Source: Bacteroidales bacterium (GTDB lineage: Bacteria > Bacteroidota > Bacteroidia > Bacteroidales > Prolixibacteraceae). Taken from it: DNA of 50,123 bases. Both the position numbers and the translations under genes were made by a program. Numbering within the stretch: the stretch's first letter is position 1; every line of letters begins with the position of its first letter. Shown in pieces: positions 8,416-18,274 of the stretch. The stretch covers positions 1 through 50,123 of the forward strand of contig JAATGF010000142.1 of NCBI GenBank assembly GCA_015654795.1. Direction: 5' to 3'. The notes beneath the pieces were generated by a model, which searched no databases, was not told the origin of the DNA, and was given only the letters and a program-made list of their open reading frames with translations.

Positions 8416-9186
8416 TCAATGAGTGCGGCTCGGTACAACAACCTTCACAATCGGCGAATAGTTATATTTTCTATTTGCATCGTCAACAGATGCTCCTACA
8501 CGTACATAATAAGTATAACCTGCTCTCAACTTGAAACCAGTCATGGTAAGCACCGGAGTCGTGTCGCCACCGCCCGGCACATAAGTCGCCCAACTTTTAC
8601 TGATTTGTATTCTCAAATTATTATACTCAGCGATGTTAATGTAATTGGAGTTCCCACAAAATGTATTAAGACTTATGAAAGCCTTAACATCATAAAGATT
8701 GGGAAGATTGACCACTTTTGAATTTATTGTTTTCGAAAAAATTGGAGCCTTCAGTTTGCATGTAATGGTCATAATTGTATCAGTCACTGTTGGTACAAAT
8801 TCAAGAACCTGCAGATAAGGAGTCACCGTGAAGTCCTGTGTGGTAGATTTATCCAATACTACACCCTTTATGGTATCACAAGCCCAGAAAGGGCCGCCAT
8901 AAGCAAGCATGTCGTATGTCCCGGCGAATAACTTCGTATTATTATACGTACCATCTGCTTTAATCGGTATGGATTGATACTGGGCAACAGATTTTGTCCA
9001 GCTTTTTTCCCATATGCGGATGGACCAGTCATTTTGGTCGATCACTAAATTCTGTCCAGTGTATGAATCGATCACCTTTCCGGAGAATTGCGCACCTGGC
9101 GCATCCCAGTTATCAATCTTCATACATGAAGCTAAGCCCAGGCACAACATGCCTGCACCTATCATTGAATAAAATATTCTTTTCAT
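8416..9186 (-). CDS. DUF3823-family surface lipoprotein (SusE/SusF position)
   Basis: A 256-residue lipoprotein with a signal peptide and lipobox (LGLASC, lipid Cys21), then DNWDAPGAQFSGKVIDSYTG, the characteristic opening of DUF3823 proteins. Two beta-sandwich-like halves follow; the C-terminal one ends GYTYYVRVGASVDDANRKYN. Proteins of this family sit directly after SusC/SusD and are thought to be cell-surface glycan-binding accessories, but no function is proven. It starts 27 bp after the SusD stop and is probably the last gene of that operon. The C-terminal 90 bp are closely repeated in the remnant at 19505-19700. Confidence 0.78.
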   Translation of the reverse strand: MKRIFYSMIGAGMLCLGLASCMKIDNWDAPGAQFSGKVIDSYTGQNLVIDQNDWSIRIWEKSWTKSVAQYQSIPIKADGTYNNTKLFAGTYDMLAYGGPFWACDTIKGVVLDKSTTQDFTVTPYLQVLEFVPTVTDTIMTITCKLKAPIFSKTINSKVVNLPNLYDVKAFISLNTFCGNSNYINIAEYNNLRIQISKSWATYVPGGGDTTPVLTMTGFKLRAGYTYYVRVGASVDDANRKYNYSPIVKVVVPSRTH

Positions 9187-9213
9187 ATTAATTCGTATTA
9201 ATAAGTTAATAAA

Positions 9214-11163
9214 TTAACGAAGCGGATTCTGAGGCAGAAGATTAGTGTTCTTATTAATTTCGCCCTGCGGAATCGGTTCATAGTTTGAAGCCTTAGATGC
9301 AGTCCAGGTCTCGTTATTTTTTACACTCTCATCCAGGAAGAAGTACTTTTTATTCTCACGATCGTAGTAACACTCCAGAGCACGTGGAATCCATTGTTTC
9401 ACCACAGCGTCGACAACTCTCCAACGGCGGAGATCCCACCAACGATGATTTTCTCCAAAAAGCTCACGGAAACGTTCGTCGCGGATGAATTGCAGGTCGC
9501 CACCCACCAAATAACCGTTTTTCGTCAAACTATTCGGGTCAGTGGGATTATTATCATGGCGCGCATCTATAGCGCCGGCACGTATGCGAATCTTTTCGAT
9601 GTAATCGAATGCTTCCGCCTTTCTGCCTAATTCATAACATACTTCAGCCTGGTTCAAATAGATTTCGCCCAAACGGAATACTATATAATGCTGAGCACTG
9701 TTATTCAGCCTGACATCAGGAGTCGCCATGTTCGTATTAACGTATTTACGTATATAGGCACCGGTAAGGGTATTGCTTTCACCACCTCCATTTTCAAATT
9801 GTCCATGCTGACCGGTGATAAGATCACCGCCAGGGGATGGATCGGTATCATTCTTATTTCCTAAAATTCTATTTCCGTTTTTGTTGATATCAGCAACACT
9901 GCTGCCGCTTTGAGCATCCGCTGCCAGTCCGGGGAAAGATTTGTAAATGCCTCGCTGAATGCTGTAAGTTTTTCCGCGAAGTACATCGCCATCAAAATAA
10001 CAAGTGCCTCTCAGACGAGGTTCCATGCCATTCGTAATGTCGCTGCGCTTAGCAAAACGAATTGGTTTACCAGCCGCATCCGTGAAGGCAGGAAAGTCAA
10101 ACATCCTCATGAAATCCAGTGAAGGATAACTTTCTGCACCTACTTCAGATGCCATGTCCGGATTAGGGGACATCAATGCATCATAACTATGTTTCAGTCC
10201 AAGGCCACCCGGGGTATTTTTATCAAAAAACTTGACAAAAATATTCTCCGAAGATGTGGGATCCTGAAACAAGCTGGCAAAATTCGATGCCTTAACAGGT
10301 AACAACGGATCAGCAATCTTATTATCAGTATATAGGGTATAACCACCTGATTCGACTATTTTACCCGCATCGTAAGAATACTGGAAGAACTCGACCGCCT
10401 GGGAGGGATCCATTCCAGCCAATCCAAGTTGTGCTGCTTTTTGATCTGCCTTGAAGTTCAGATAATCGGTGTATTTGGCAATCGTACCTGCATAAAGCAT
10501 GGCACGCGACATTAAAGCGGCAGCCACATACTTATTGGCGCGTCCGGCTTCTTTAGTTGTCCTCAGGTTAGCAATGGCAAACTGCAGGTCATCATGGATT
10601 AATTTCCATGTTGCATACTCTGTTGCACGCTTTACATTCAACGAATCCTTAGAGCCTAAGATATCCTGCACTTTCGTAATGAGAGGTACGCCTCCATAAC
10701 GTTTAGCCAATCCGAAGTAAAAATAAGCACGTAAGAAATGAGCTTCGCCCATTAAGGAGTTATAGACATTAACATCTCCATAAAGAGTCTTATAATCGGG
10801 GAAATTCGCAATGAAACTGTTCACAAGACGGATTTTGTCGTATGGCCAATAACCAAAACCATCGTTGTTTACCTTTATCCATGTGTTAACAAATTCACCG
10901 GACATATTTCCCTGGGAAAACTTTCCTGCTTCCCAACCATTATTCTTCTGACTAAAACCGGAAGATCCACCGCTTCTTGCGAAATAAGTAAAGTCTTCTA
11001 TAGGAAGCCATGTATAAATCCCGGAAAAGTATTTCTTGACACCAAATTCGGTGCCGTATAGTTCAGGTTCACCCAACATTCCTTTGGGTTGCAAAGTCAA
11101 ATCATAGCATGCGGAAGCTATAAACCCCAAAATGACACTAAATAATACAAGTTTAATTTTCAT
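9214..11163 (-). CDS. SusD/RagB family glycan-binding outer-membrane lipoprotein
   Basis: A 649-residue lipoprotein with lipobox GFIASAC (Cys19). It has the SusD fold landmarks: an N-terminal TPR-like helical part (SLMGEAHFLRAYFYFGLAKR, then YGGVPLI) and the C-terminal RagB/SusD region (YIVFRLGEIYLNQAEVCYEL, FIRDERFRELFGENHRWWDL). In the Sus paradigm it forms the lid of the TonB-dependent importer and binds oligosaccharide at the cell surface. It starts 15 bp after the SusC stop and is followed by the DUF3823 lipoprotein, a normal SusC-SusD-accessory order. Confidence 0.93.
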   Translation of the reverse strand: MKIKLVLFSVILGFIASACYDLTLQPKGMLGEPELYGTEFGVKKYFSGIYTWLPIEDFTYFARSGGSSGFSQKNNGWEAGKFSQGNMSGEFVNTWIKVNNDGFGYWPYDKIRLVNSFIANFPDYKTLYGDVNVYNSLMGEAHFLRAYFYFGLAKRYGGVPLITKVQDILGSKDSLNVKRATEYATWKLIHDDLQFAIANLRTTKEAGRANKYVAAALMSRAMLYAGTIAKYTDYLNFKADQKAAQLGLAGMDPSQAVEFFQYSYDAGKIVESGGYTLYTDNKIADPLLPVKASNFASLFQDPTSSENIFVKFFDKNTPGGLGLKHSYDALMSPNPDMASEVGAESYPSLDFMRMFDFPAFTDAAGKPIRFAKRSDITNGMEPRLRGTCYFDGDVLRGKTYSIQRGIYKSFPGLAADAQSGSSVADINKNGNRILGNKNDTDPSPGGDLITGQHGQFENGGGESNTLTGAYIRKYVNTNMATPDVRLNNSAQHYIVFRLGEIYLNQAEVCYELGRKAEAFDYIEKIRIRAGAIDARHDNNPTDPNSLTKNGYLVGGDLQFIRDERFRELFGENHRWWDLRRWRVVDAVVKQWIPRALECYYDRENKKYFFLDESVKNNETWTASKASNYEPIPQGEINKNTNLLPQNPLR

Positions 11164-11177
11164 AACTATTAATTTTT

Positions 11178-14100
11178 TTAGAATTTAAGGCTTGCACCAA
11201 GAGTATATGTCCTATTGACCGGATAATTATAGATTTGAACATCACTGGTTGATGCACCACCACCATTTGCACCCGGACGTTCCGGATCCTGGTTTTTCAG
11301 GCCGCTCCACGTCAAAAGGTTATATCCGTTTGTGTAGATTCTTAAACTTTTTACTCCCACCTTTGCCAATAACTTCTTCGGTAAGGTGTAACCAATTTCC
11401 AGTGTCTTCAGACGTACGTAAGAAGAATTTTGAACAAGGTTTGTACCCGTACGACGACCGTCATGACCGGTAACGGGATAATAACCTGATATCCATTGGG
11501 TATTGGGGTTAAACATATCCGCATTAGGATCTACAGGATGCCATCTATCCTTAAAATATGACATTGTTTGTTGTCCGTTAAAAGGGAACGCCTCAGTAAG
11601 CACCTCTCCAAATTGAACATAACAACCGGCTGCACCCTGGAAATTCATTGACAAATCAAAGTTCTTCCAGGAAACTCCTGTACTAACAGCAAAGTTAAAC
11701 ACGGGAAGACTTTTAGTTGCGATTGGGTGATCATCACTTCCGTTAACTATACCATCACCGTTCCAGTCATTATTATACCAGTCGCCCGGTAAAACGCCCT
11801 GTCCGGTAGGCATTGAGAAGTTCCTGATTTGTTCGTAGGTTGTAAACTGAGTCACTGATTCATTACCCCACCAAATATTGTTATAACGTCCGCTGGTACG
11901 GTTTCTCCAGTTGTCGTATGAATTGCTGGCAGGTGTTTCAAGCCAATCGGTACGCATGCTCTTGGTAGCCGATATCTGAGGACTAACGAAATAATTGAAG
12001 TCGCTGATTTTATTGCGGTAATTAAGAGATAATTCCCAACCGAAATTACGATCGCTGTTCAGGTTTTCCTGGGGCAAGCTGGCGCCTACGGTACCGGGAA
12101 CTACATCCAGTCTGGTTGCAAGCAAACCTGTACGGTCACGTCTGTAAACTTCAAAAGTACCGCTCAATTTATTGTATCCAAAATCCAAAGCTAAATTATA
12201 CATTTTGGTTTTATACCATGTCAAATTCGGATTAGGAATTCCGGGAGGCGCAACACCGCCGGTAAATGAATTAGCGTAATACCATCCGTAGTCATTACCA
12301 TTCAAAGCATAACCGGTTGTTGGAGGATAGTTACCTGCAGAACTGTCATCACCCATTTCGCCGTAAGAACCTCTCAGTTTCAAATTATTGATAGCTTGAA
12401 AATTATTCTTGATGAAACTTTCCTCACTCAAACGCCACCCTGCTGAAACTGTCGGGAAGAATCCCCAACGGTTATTGGCCGGGAATCGTGAAGATCCGTC
12501 GTAACGAAATTTGAAATCAACCATGTATTTACCATTGTAATCGTACACTGCCTGACCAATGACGGATTGGGTCACACGGTCGCTTGGAGTGCCTCCGGTA
12601 CCTTGTTGATTTGTGGTTTCACCGGCAAACAAGTATTGTGAGTTAACCATCAACTCACGGAATGCGGCAAAATCATCCGACACACTATGATTCTCTTCGA
12701 AGATAAGAAAGCTGTTTAGGTTATGTTTACCGAACTTATTGACATAGTACATTCCCAACTGCATGTTGCTGCCGCTATTTATGTTAGCGCTTCTACGAAT
12801 GCTGGAAGGCGAATTCTTTAGAGTCGGATTATAAGTCTGCAAATTAGTGTTGTAAGTATATAGAGTATAGGTCTTCTTATACTGCGTATTATCCGCCAGA
12901 TACATGTTATAGTCATACGATCCCTTTGCCGATAGTCCTTTTATGCCAGGTATGTCATAGGTCAATGCCAATGTACCATTGAGCCTGCGTTGAATGTCTG
13001 TTGTAGTGCCTTTATAAGCCGAACTGGTTTCTGCAAGAATGTTGGCATTTGGCATATAGATTACGTCGCCGTTAAGATAATCCGGATTGTCGTTTGCGTA
13101 GAAAGGAGCATCCGGACGCATTAACCAAGCGTTCTTATACATTGACCAGTCAGATCCGTTTGGACTGTTATTTTCGGTCATGATGCCGCCCAACGAAATC
13201 CTTGCTTTCAAACGATTGTTAATCTGAGCATCGATGTTCGAACGAACATTCCAACTGTTTGCATTTAAATCACCTGTTTTGAATGAACCATCTTGTTGAC
13301 CGTAACCAAGATTAAAGAAATAGCGTAATTTATCATTTCCGCCATTTACGCTGAGGCTGTGTTTTTGCTGCGGCGTATTATCACGAAAGGCTGCTTTCAT
13401 CCAGTTGTATGACGGTTTTCCGTCAATGTAAGGCTGCATTTGCGCCTGAGTGAAGAGCGGAGCATTACGTGTTAAATAGTTAGAAGAGCCGAAGCCTTGC
13501 CAGTTCATCTCGTTCCTCATGAACATGTAATCCTGGGCGTTTAACCCTTCACCAACATATAGAAACTGTTGCACTGTATAGCTGGAGTTAAAGGTGACAT
13601 CAACTTTCCCGTTTTGCGATGTACCGCTTTTTGTTGTGACCAGCACAACGCCGTTCGCTGCACGCAAACCATAGATTGCAGCTGCGCCGTCTTTCAATAC
13701 AGATATGTTCTCAATTTCCTCAGCATCCATTCTGGCAAAATAACCCTGGTCGCGCGGAACACCGTCGACTACAAACAATGGAGTACCCATACCTCGGATA
13801 TCTATTGTTGTATCGTAAGCGCCCGGCATACTGCTCTTTTGAACGACACGTACGCCAGGTAATTTACCTGTCAACATATTTACCACGTTTTCGTTTTTAG
13901 TGATAACAAGATCTTCATTTTTGATGGATGATACAGCTCCTGTTAACGTTGCTTTTTTCTGGGTCGAATAACCCACAGCTACAACTTCTTCCAGTCCTAT
14001 CACTTCTTCTTCCAGAACAACATTCACGGAGGTCTGGTTTCCAACTTTTATTTCCTGGCTTTCCATACCTACAAAAGAAAACTTCAAAGATGTGTTTTCA

Positions 14101-14621
14101 GAAACATTGGCAAGAGTATATTTCCCTTCGTTATCGGTTATCACTCCAGTAGTAGTACCTTTTACGACAATGGATACCCCAGGGATTGGTAGGCCGGAAT
14201 GATCGGTCACTTTGCCGGTTATTTTTTTGTCAGACTGCTGAACGGAGAAACTGGACAGATCTGAAGACTTTACAATGATATTCTTCCCTTTAATCTCGTA
14301 TTTGATCGCATTTTTTCCGAAAATAGTTGTAAGTACTTCATCTATTTTACTATCTTTAAGATCAACCGAAACTCGTTGCTGGTCATTAATCTGCCCTTTG
14401 TTGTAAAAGAAGAAGAAATCTGACTGTTTTTCAATGGCATCAAAGACTTCCGAGATGGTGGCATTTTCCATCTTCAGGTTTAAGCGAGTGGCTTGCGAAT
14501 AAACACTCGCTGTTGCCTGCATAATAGTGATCACCAAAATGAATAGGTAGAGTTTCATAATTAGTGACACTTTTTTAAACAAGAGCTCTCTTCCCCTGTT
14601 TGGATTGGATTTTTTTTTCAT
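11178..14621 (-). CDS. SusC/RagA TonB-dependent receptor with STN signalling domain
   Basis: A 1147-residue outer-membrane receptor. An internal Met22 (MKLYLFILVITIMQATASVY) is a better signal-peptide start than the first Met. Domain order: STN (about residues 50-120, VFDAIEKQSDFFFFYNK), carboxypeptidase-D-like repeat (ITGKVTDHSGLPIPGVSIVV), TonB box/plug (EEVVAVGYSTQ; DIRGMGTPLFVVDGVPRDQG) and a long beta-barrel ending in YTLGASLKF. STN-bearing SusC proteins signal to a FecR/ECF sigma pair; that pair lies directly upstream here. It imports oligosaccharides together with the SusD at 9214. Confidence 0.94.
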   Translation of the reverse strand: MKKKSNPNRGRELLFKKVSLIMKLYLFILVITIMQATASVYSQATRLNLKMENATISEVFDAIEKQSDFFFFYNKGQINDQQRVSVDLKDSKIDEVLTTIFGKNAIKYEIKGKNIIVKSSDLSSFSVQQSDKKITGKVTDHSGLPIPGVSIVVKGTTTGVITDNEGKYTLANVSENTSLKFSFVGMESQEIKVGNQTSVNVVLEEEVIGLEEVVAVGYSTQKKATLTGAVSSIKNEDLVITKNENVVNMLTGKLPGVRVVQKSSMPGAYDTTIDIRGMGTPLFVVDGVPRDQGYFARMDAEEIENISVLKDGAAAIYGLRAANGVVLVTTKSGTSQNGKVDVTFNSSYTVQQFLYVGEGLNAQDYMFMRNEMNWQGFGSSNYLTRNAPLFTQAQMQPYIDGKPSYNWMKAAFRDNTPQQKHSLSVNGGNDKLRYFFNLGYGQQDGSFKTGDLNANSWNVRSNIDAQINNRLKARISLGGIMTENNSPNGSDWSMYKNAWLMRPDAPFYANDNPDYLNGDVIYMPNANILAETSSAYKGTTTDIQRRLNGTLALTYDIPGIKGLSAKGSYDYNMYLADNTQYKKTYTLYTYNTNLQTYNPTLKNSPSSIRRSANINSGSNMQLGMYYVNKFGKHNLNSFLIFEENHSVSDDFAAFRELMVNSQYLFAGETTNQQGTGGTPSDRVTQSVIGQAVYDYNGKYMVDFKFRYDGSSRFPANNRWGFFPTVSAGWRLSEESFIKNNFQAINNLKLRGSYGEMGDDSSAGNYPPTTGYALNGNDYGWYYANSFTGGVAPPGIPNPNLTWYKTKMYNLALDFGYNKLSGTFEVYRRDRTGLLATRLDVVPGTVGASLPQENLNSDRNFGWELSLNYRNKISDFNYFVSPQISATKSMRTDWLETPASNSYDNWRNRTSGRYNNIWWGNESVTQFTTYEQIRNFSMPTGQGVLPGDWYNNDWNGDGIVNGSDDHPIATKSLPVFNFAVSTGVSWKNFDLSMNFQGAAGCYVQFGEVLTEAFPFNGQQTMSYFKDRWHPVDPNADMFNPNTQWISGYYPVTGHDGRRTGTNLVQNSSYVRLKTLEIGYTLPKKLLAKVGVKSLRIYTNGYNLLTWSGLKNQDPERPGANGGGASTSDVQIYNYPVNRTYTLGASLKF

Positions 14622-14663
14622 ACATTTGAATGTTTTTAAATAATAAAATGATTTTTCGTTTTT

Positions 14664-14712
14664 CGCCTGTCGGGCGTTTTTGCAGCGAGAATAGGTAGGA
14701 CTATTCTCGCTG
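14664..14712 (-). promoter_or_regulatory. leader hairpin between FecR and SusC
   Basis: In the 260-bp gap between FecR and SusC there is a perfect 12-bp inverted repeat (14683-14694 CAGCGAGAATAG with 14701-14712), loop 6 nt. Next to it is a weaker GC-rich repeat, CGCCTGTCGGGCG, at 14664-14676. On the plus strand the first is followed by TTTTTT and the second by TTTTT. On the minus strand they would fold in the SusC 5' leader about 45-90 nt before the start codon. They may act as an attenuator or as terminators for antisense transcripts. Confidence 0.45.
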
Positions 14713-14881
14713 TTTTTTAGATGGTTACGATTGTTTGTTGTTTATTTCATCATAGGCTATTAGTTTATTTTTAAGGTTTTGAATTCATTTAAACTAAAAC
14801 ATGTCTTCCAAACGCGATGTTTCACCGCAAGCTGGTCGAGGATTATCTTGCATAATATTTAGTCAATCAGAATTAGAATAA

Positions 14882-15880
14882 TCATTCCAACCAAACTTCA
14901 TGTCCCTTAATAGTATAGTTTAGTTTAACACTTCGTTTCAAAGTTTCGAACGCGTCAAGCAGATCCTGATCGTAGCTAAACACCCCTCTGAAACGAAGCT
15001 TTTCCAGTTCTGGATTTTTAACGTAAATCTTAATATCATATAATCGCTCGAGTTCAGTGATAATCGTTTTTAAATCAGCATCTTTAAATATAAATCTGTC
15101 TCCCCTCCAGGCGCTGAAATGCGAAACATCTACATTAGCAATTTCAAACTTTTCTTCCTTCGTGTCATAGATTGCCTGTTCTCCTGGTTTAAGTTGAAGC
15201 GAAGCTTTATTCGATTTTTGAATGAAAAGTTCAACCGAACCCTCTTCAAGTGTGGTAACGATTTGTTCTGCTCCTGGATAGGCTTTCATATTAAATGTGG
15301 TTCCCAAAACCTTAACTGTAGCCATTTCGGTAACTACATAAAAAGGTTTTTTAGCATTTTTAGTAACTTTAAAATATCCCTCGCCAATAAGCTTCACTTC
15401 TCTTTTATCCGCCTGATCAGTAGCAGGATAGCTAAGTGTTGATTCGGCATTTAGCCATACCTCGGTACCATCGGCCAGTGTACATGCAGCAATGTGTTTT
15501 TTTGGCGCAGTTACAGTATTCCAGGTTAACTCCTTTGATGATAAGGTTGAAGATCCAATATACCAGCCAACTGCAAGCATTATTGGCCCAATAAGGATCG
15601 CAGCTATACGAAGAAGCCGCAATAAAACCCGATCGCGTTTTAGCTGTAAAGCCGATAAGGCAATAATACGACCCTGAATCAACGTCTTATCCTGTTCAAT
15701 CTGTGAGTTAGTGAGTGGCGTCGAACAATTGTCCCAAACTTTTACTGAATCATCATAGGATTTTTTATTTTCAGCCGATAGGTTCTGCCATTGCTGGAGC
15801 TCTTCGATTTCTGAGGGGGTACTATTTCCTGAAAGAAAGGAAGCTATTTGCTGGTCATTAACGAGTGCCTGATGATCCAT
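14882..15880 (-). CDS. FecR-family anti-sigma factor
   Basis: A 332-residue protein with a short cytoplasmic N-terminal part that would bind the sigma factor, one membrane segment near residues 88-110 (LLRIAAILIGPIMLAVGWYI), then the periplasmic FecR domain (LADGTEVWLNAESTLSYP; GEGYFKVTKNAKKPFYV; VKVLGTTFNMKAYPG). A C-terminal DUF4974-type region follows (FKDADLKTIITELERLYDIK). It would hold the sigma factor from the neighbouring gene inactive until the STN domain of the SusC at 11178 signals that substrate is bound. The spacing to both partners is short and all three are on the same strand. Confidence 0.92.
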   Translation of the reverse strand: MDHQALVNDQQIASFLSGNSTPSEIEELQQWQNLSAENKKSYDDSVKVWDNCSTPLTNSQIEQDKTLIQGRIIALSALQLKRDRVLLRLLRIAAILIGPIMLAVGWYIGSSTLSSKELTWNTVTAPKKHIAACTLADGTEVWLNAESTLSYPATDQADKREVKLIGEGYFKVTKNAKKPFYVVTEMATVKVLGTTFNMKAYPGAEQIVTTLEEGSVELFIQKSNKASLQLKPGEQAIYDTKEEKFEIANVDVSHFSAWRGDRFIFKDADLKTIITELERLYDIKIYVKNPELEKLRFRGVFSYDQDLLDAFETLKRSVKLNYTIKGHEVWLE

Positions 15881-15946
15881 TAAGCAATGATGTTTAGTTT
15901 GATTAATCTTAAGACGACTATCTTGTCAGTTACCCTGTATTGAAGG

Positions 15947-16567
15947 CTAACTATTTTTTGAAAATAGAAACATTAATATTTGAATATTTTGATTGTCAGT
16001 TAGTTTTGATCTTAATTTCCTCATGGCAATTCCCATTTGCATCTCAACAGTTTTGATGGAGATCCCAAGTCGTAACGCAATTTCGCTGTAGCGAAGTTCT
16101 TCAAAACGACAAAGGGTAAAGATTTCGCGACACTTCTCGGGCAAGGCTTCAATTGCCGAATTGATCCTCGCATTCAGCTCAGCTTCTTCAATCAAATCAC
16201 GTTCATGAGTTACTGACTCTGGTTGTGATTCGCGAAGATATCTAGTTTCAACAAGTTTATGTTTCAAGTAGTCAAGAGAATAATTTCGGACGGTTGCAAA
16301 TAGATACGCCTTTAATGATTGATCAATGACTAATTTGTTGCGTTTCATCCAAAGATCAACAAATACCTGCTGTACCAGGGATCGGGATTCGTCTGAATCG
16401 TGGATAAATTTATTCGCGTAAAAACATAAGCTAACGTAGTAACAGTCAAATGCATCGGTAAATGATTCTTCATCTCCCTGAACTATTTCTCGCAATAAAT
16501 CTTGCTCTGCTTTCATCTGGTCGAAAATTTGGTCAGTAAATGTTCGTATTGTATCTTTAGGAAGCAC
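15947..16567 (-). CDS. ECF sigma-70 factor (RpoE-like, Bacteroidota expansion group)
   Basis: A 206-residue protein; the start may be Met18, because the first 17 residues are not typical. Region 2 is seen as FTDAFDCYYVSLCFYANKFI and VQQVFVDLWMKR, and region 4 as AIEALPEKCREIFTLCRFEE followed by LRYSEIALRLGISIKTVEMQ. It would direct transcription of the downstream SusC-SusD-DUF3823 genes once released by the FecR protein. A dead IS1595-type element ends only about 95 bp upstream of the start, so the native promoter may have been altered. Confidence 0.9.
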   Translation of the reverse strand: MLPKDTIRTFTDQIFDQMKAEQDLLREIVQGDEESFTDAFDCYYVSLCFYANKFIHDSDESRSLVQQVFVDLWMKRNKLVIDQSLKAYLFATVRNYSLDYLKHKLVETRYLRESQPESVTHERDLIEEAELNARINSAIEALPEKCREIFTLCRFEELRYSEIALRLGISIKTVEMQMGIAMRKLRSKLTDNQNIQILMFLFSKNS

Positions 16568-16661
16568 AAAACTAAGCTATTTTCTTTTACTTGTCTGAAG
16601 TAAATTTGAATTCTTCAGCATTAGGGATTTTTATCAGAAATTCTTGACAATTAAAAATAAT

Positions 16662-17705
16662 AATACTTATCCGCAAGCACCCTATTGTAAATTTTAGATT
16701 CGAATCAGGAGAATAAGAAACGGCAGCAATAAGTAACCTGTCGAAGAGTCTATCTCCAAAATATCTTCTGTTGAATTTGTAACAGTCCTCATTCAGATAA
16801 TATTGCAAATATTAGTTTTTCAGTTTATGATATAATCGTTTAGCGTTGCTGATTGCAATGTGAACCCATGGTAATAAAATTGGACTCATATCCGGCACAA
16901 CAACAGTAGCTTTATGCGATCGGACATATTCTTTTAATTTATAACATAATATTAAATCATCCGTTGTTAATTGAGCTTATCAACCTGTCTTTTATAACAA
17001 TAGATTTCAGGTCGTTAATAACCTGCATCTTAATATGTCTCACACTTTTGGGCTTACGAATATTCTTCGGGGAGTCCACAAAGGTACTCTCAGCCATAAC
17101 AGGCACTTTACTTTGACTCCCACGCCCTCTTTTCAGCGGCTTATCCTTTTTATCCTGTTGTATTTCCGTTGTAAAGAAAGCATCGTCAGGTTCCATTTGT
17201 CCTTAAAGTTGATACTCATTATCGCGTTTACCCATAACATCCCGAAGTTTGTTTATCGTTTTCCAAATAGGTTGATAACGTTTATGACACAATTGACGAC
17301 ATAATTCTTCCGTTAAGAAAGACTTCTTTGTACAAGTGAGCAAATGCATGGCAACGAACCAATATCGAAAAGGTAATTTGGAACTTTGCATCACTGTACC
17401 TGATGAACGTAACGATATTCGTCGATGACAATGCTTACATTTGTAACAAAGTTTATTTTCGAGCCAATAATGCTCTTACAAGATTACTAAAAATTATACC
17501 GATTTGGTCTCTTTGTCCCTTAAATTTTAAACGACAAGTTCCCTCATCTGGAAATTTCTGAATGAACTCAAGTATATTCATAATGTAACATTTACACTCT
17601 AAATATAGTGAACATCAGTAATATATGTAATTTTTCAATACAGATATTATTAAAAGAATCCTTATTTTACTTCTGTCACATTAGGACGGTTTGCGGATAA
17701 GTATT
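16662..17705 (-). mobile_element. degenerate IS1595-family (ISXO2-like) insertion sequence
   Basis: The minus strand encodes a broken ISXO2-like transposase starting at ATG 17581 (MNILEFIQKFPDEGTCRLKF). It then shows the zinc-ribbon side (HYWLENKLCYKCKHCHRR), LPFRYWFVAMHLLT, EPDDAFFTTEIQQ, LPWVHIAISNAKR and NRRYFGDRLFDRLLIAAVSY. The reading frame is broken by several frame changes and in-frame stops, for example at 17203-17205 and 16812-16814. The ends carry imperfect inverted repeats, 16662-16684 and 17682-17705, sharing AATACTTATCCGCAA and CCTA. Total length is about 1.04 kb, normal for the family. No convincing target duplication was seen. It is an inactive relic. Confidence 0.8.
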
Positions 17706-17835
17706 TATATAATGATACTACAACTCACATGAATCTTCTCCGTACCAACGCCGTACTACGTTTCAGTCATACTTGATTAAACATTTTTACATAATGCTTT
17801 ATTGTAGAATTAGGATGCTTCCAATTCAACTTTTG

Positions 17836-18244
17836 CAAATACGTAATGGGAATAAATGTCGTCTTTTGCCAATTCCGGATTTGTGGACTCCCGAAGCACA
17901 GTGCACTTTTGATGTATATTTTAATTCAAACAAACAGCCCGGATGGATTTGCCCCATATTCTCCTCGCACCTGCTCTATATCTGCTCTATGTTTGCTCTA
18001 TGTTTGGTCCATATCAAGTCTGGTATCAGGTCCTATACCCACATCGAATCCACAAACGAAGATTCTTAATGACCATAATGATTTTTTCAATGACGGCGAA
18101 GCCAATGACCTTTTCAATGACTTTTTAATAACCCTTAATGACATTCATCGCCCCATCGCCATGATTTTTCACACGCTCTCCCTCCTTCTCCCCACCGCCC
18201 TTTCCCACTTTTATAAATACGACATCTATTTATTCTCATCACTT
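17836..18244 (-). repeat. dispersed non-coding repeat element, copy A, with 11-bp tandem repeats
   Basis: This occupies the space between the IS1595 relic and the GH43 gene. Read on the minus strand it begins with a 29-bp terminal motif (18216-18244) ending ATGTCGTATT. The left arm shares AAAG, GAAA, GGCG and TGGGG with the copy at 45037. A run of imperfect GTCATTGAAAA-like repeats follows (about 18062-18145), then five 11-bp tandem units at 17952-18006 (CAAACATAGAG type), then the right arm ATCCATCCGGGCTGTTTGTT and CACTGTG. A degenerate inverted copy of the terminal motif lies near 17836-17863. Open frames here are short and do not resemble proteins, so I treat it as non-coding. Confidence 0.65.
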
Positions 18245-18274
18245 AAATATTTCATTATAATTTAATTTAACAAA

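Noticed and set aside
17950-18060. A possible structured RNA in repeat copy A
   Set aside because: The apparent regularity comes from tandem repeats; I saw no conserved stems matching a known riboswitch or RNA family.
17773-18265. Overlapping open frames of 61-139 codons on the plus strand between the IS relic and GH43
   Set aside because: They run through a repeat element with 11-bp tandem units shared with non-coding copies elsewhere; an 11-bp unit shifts frame each time, and the products look like no protein family.
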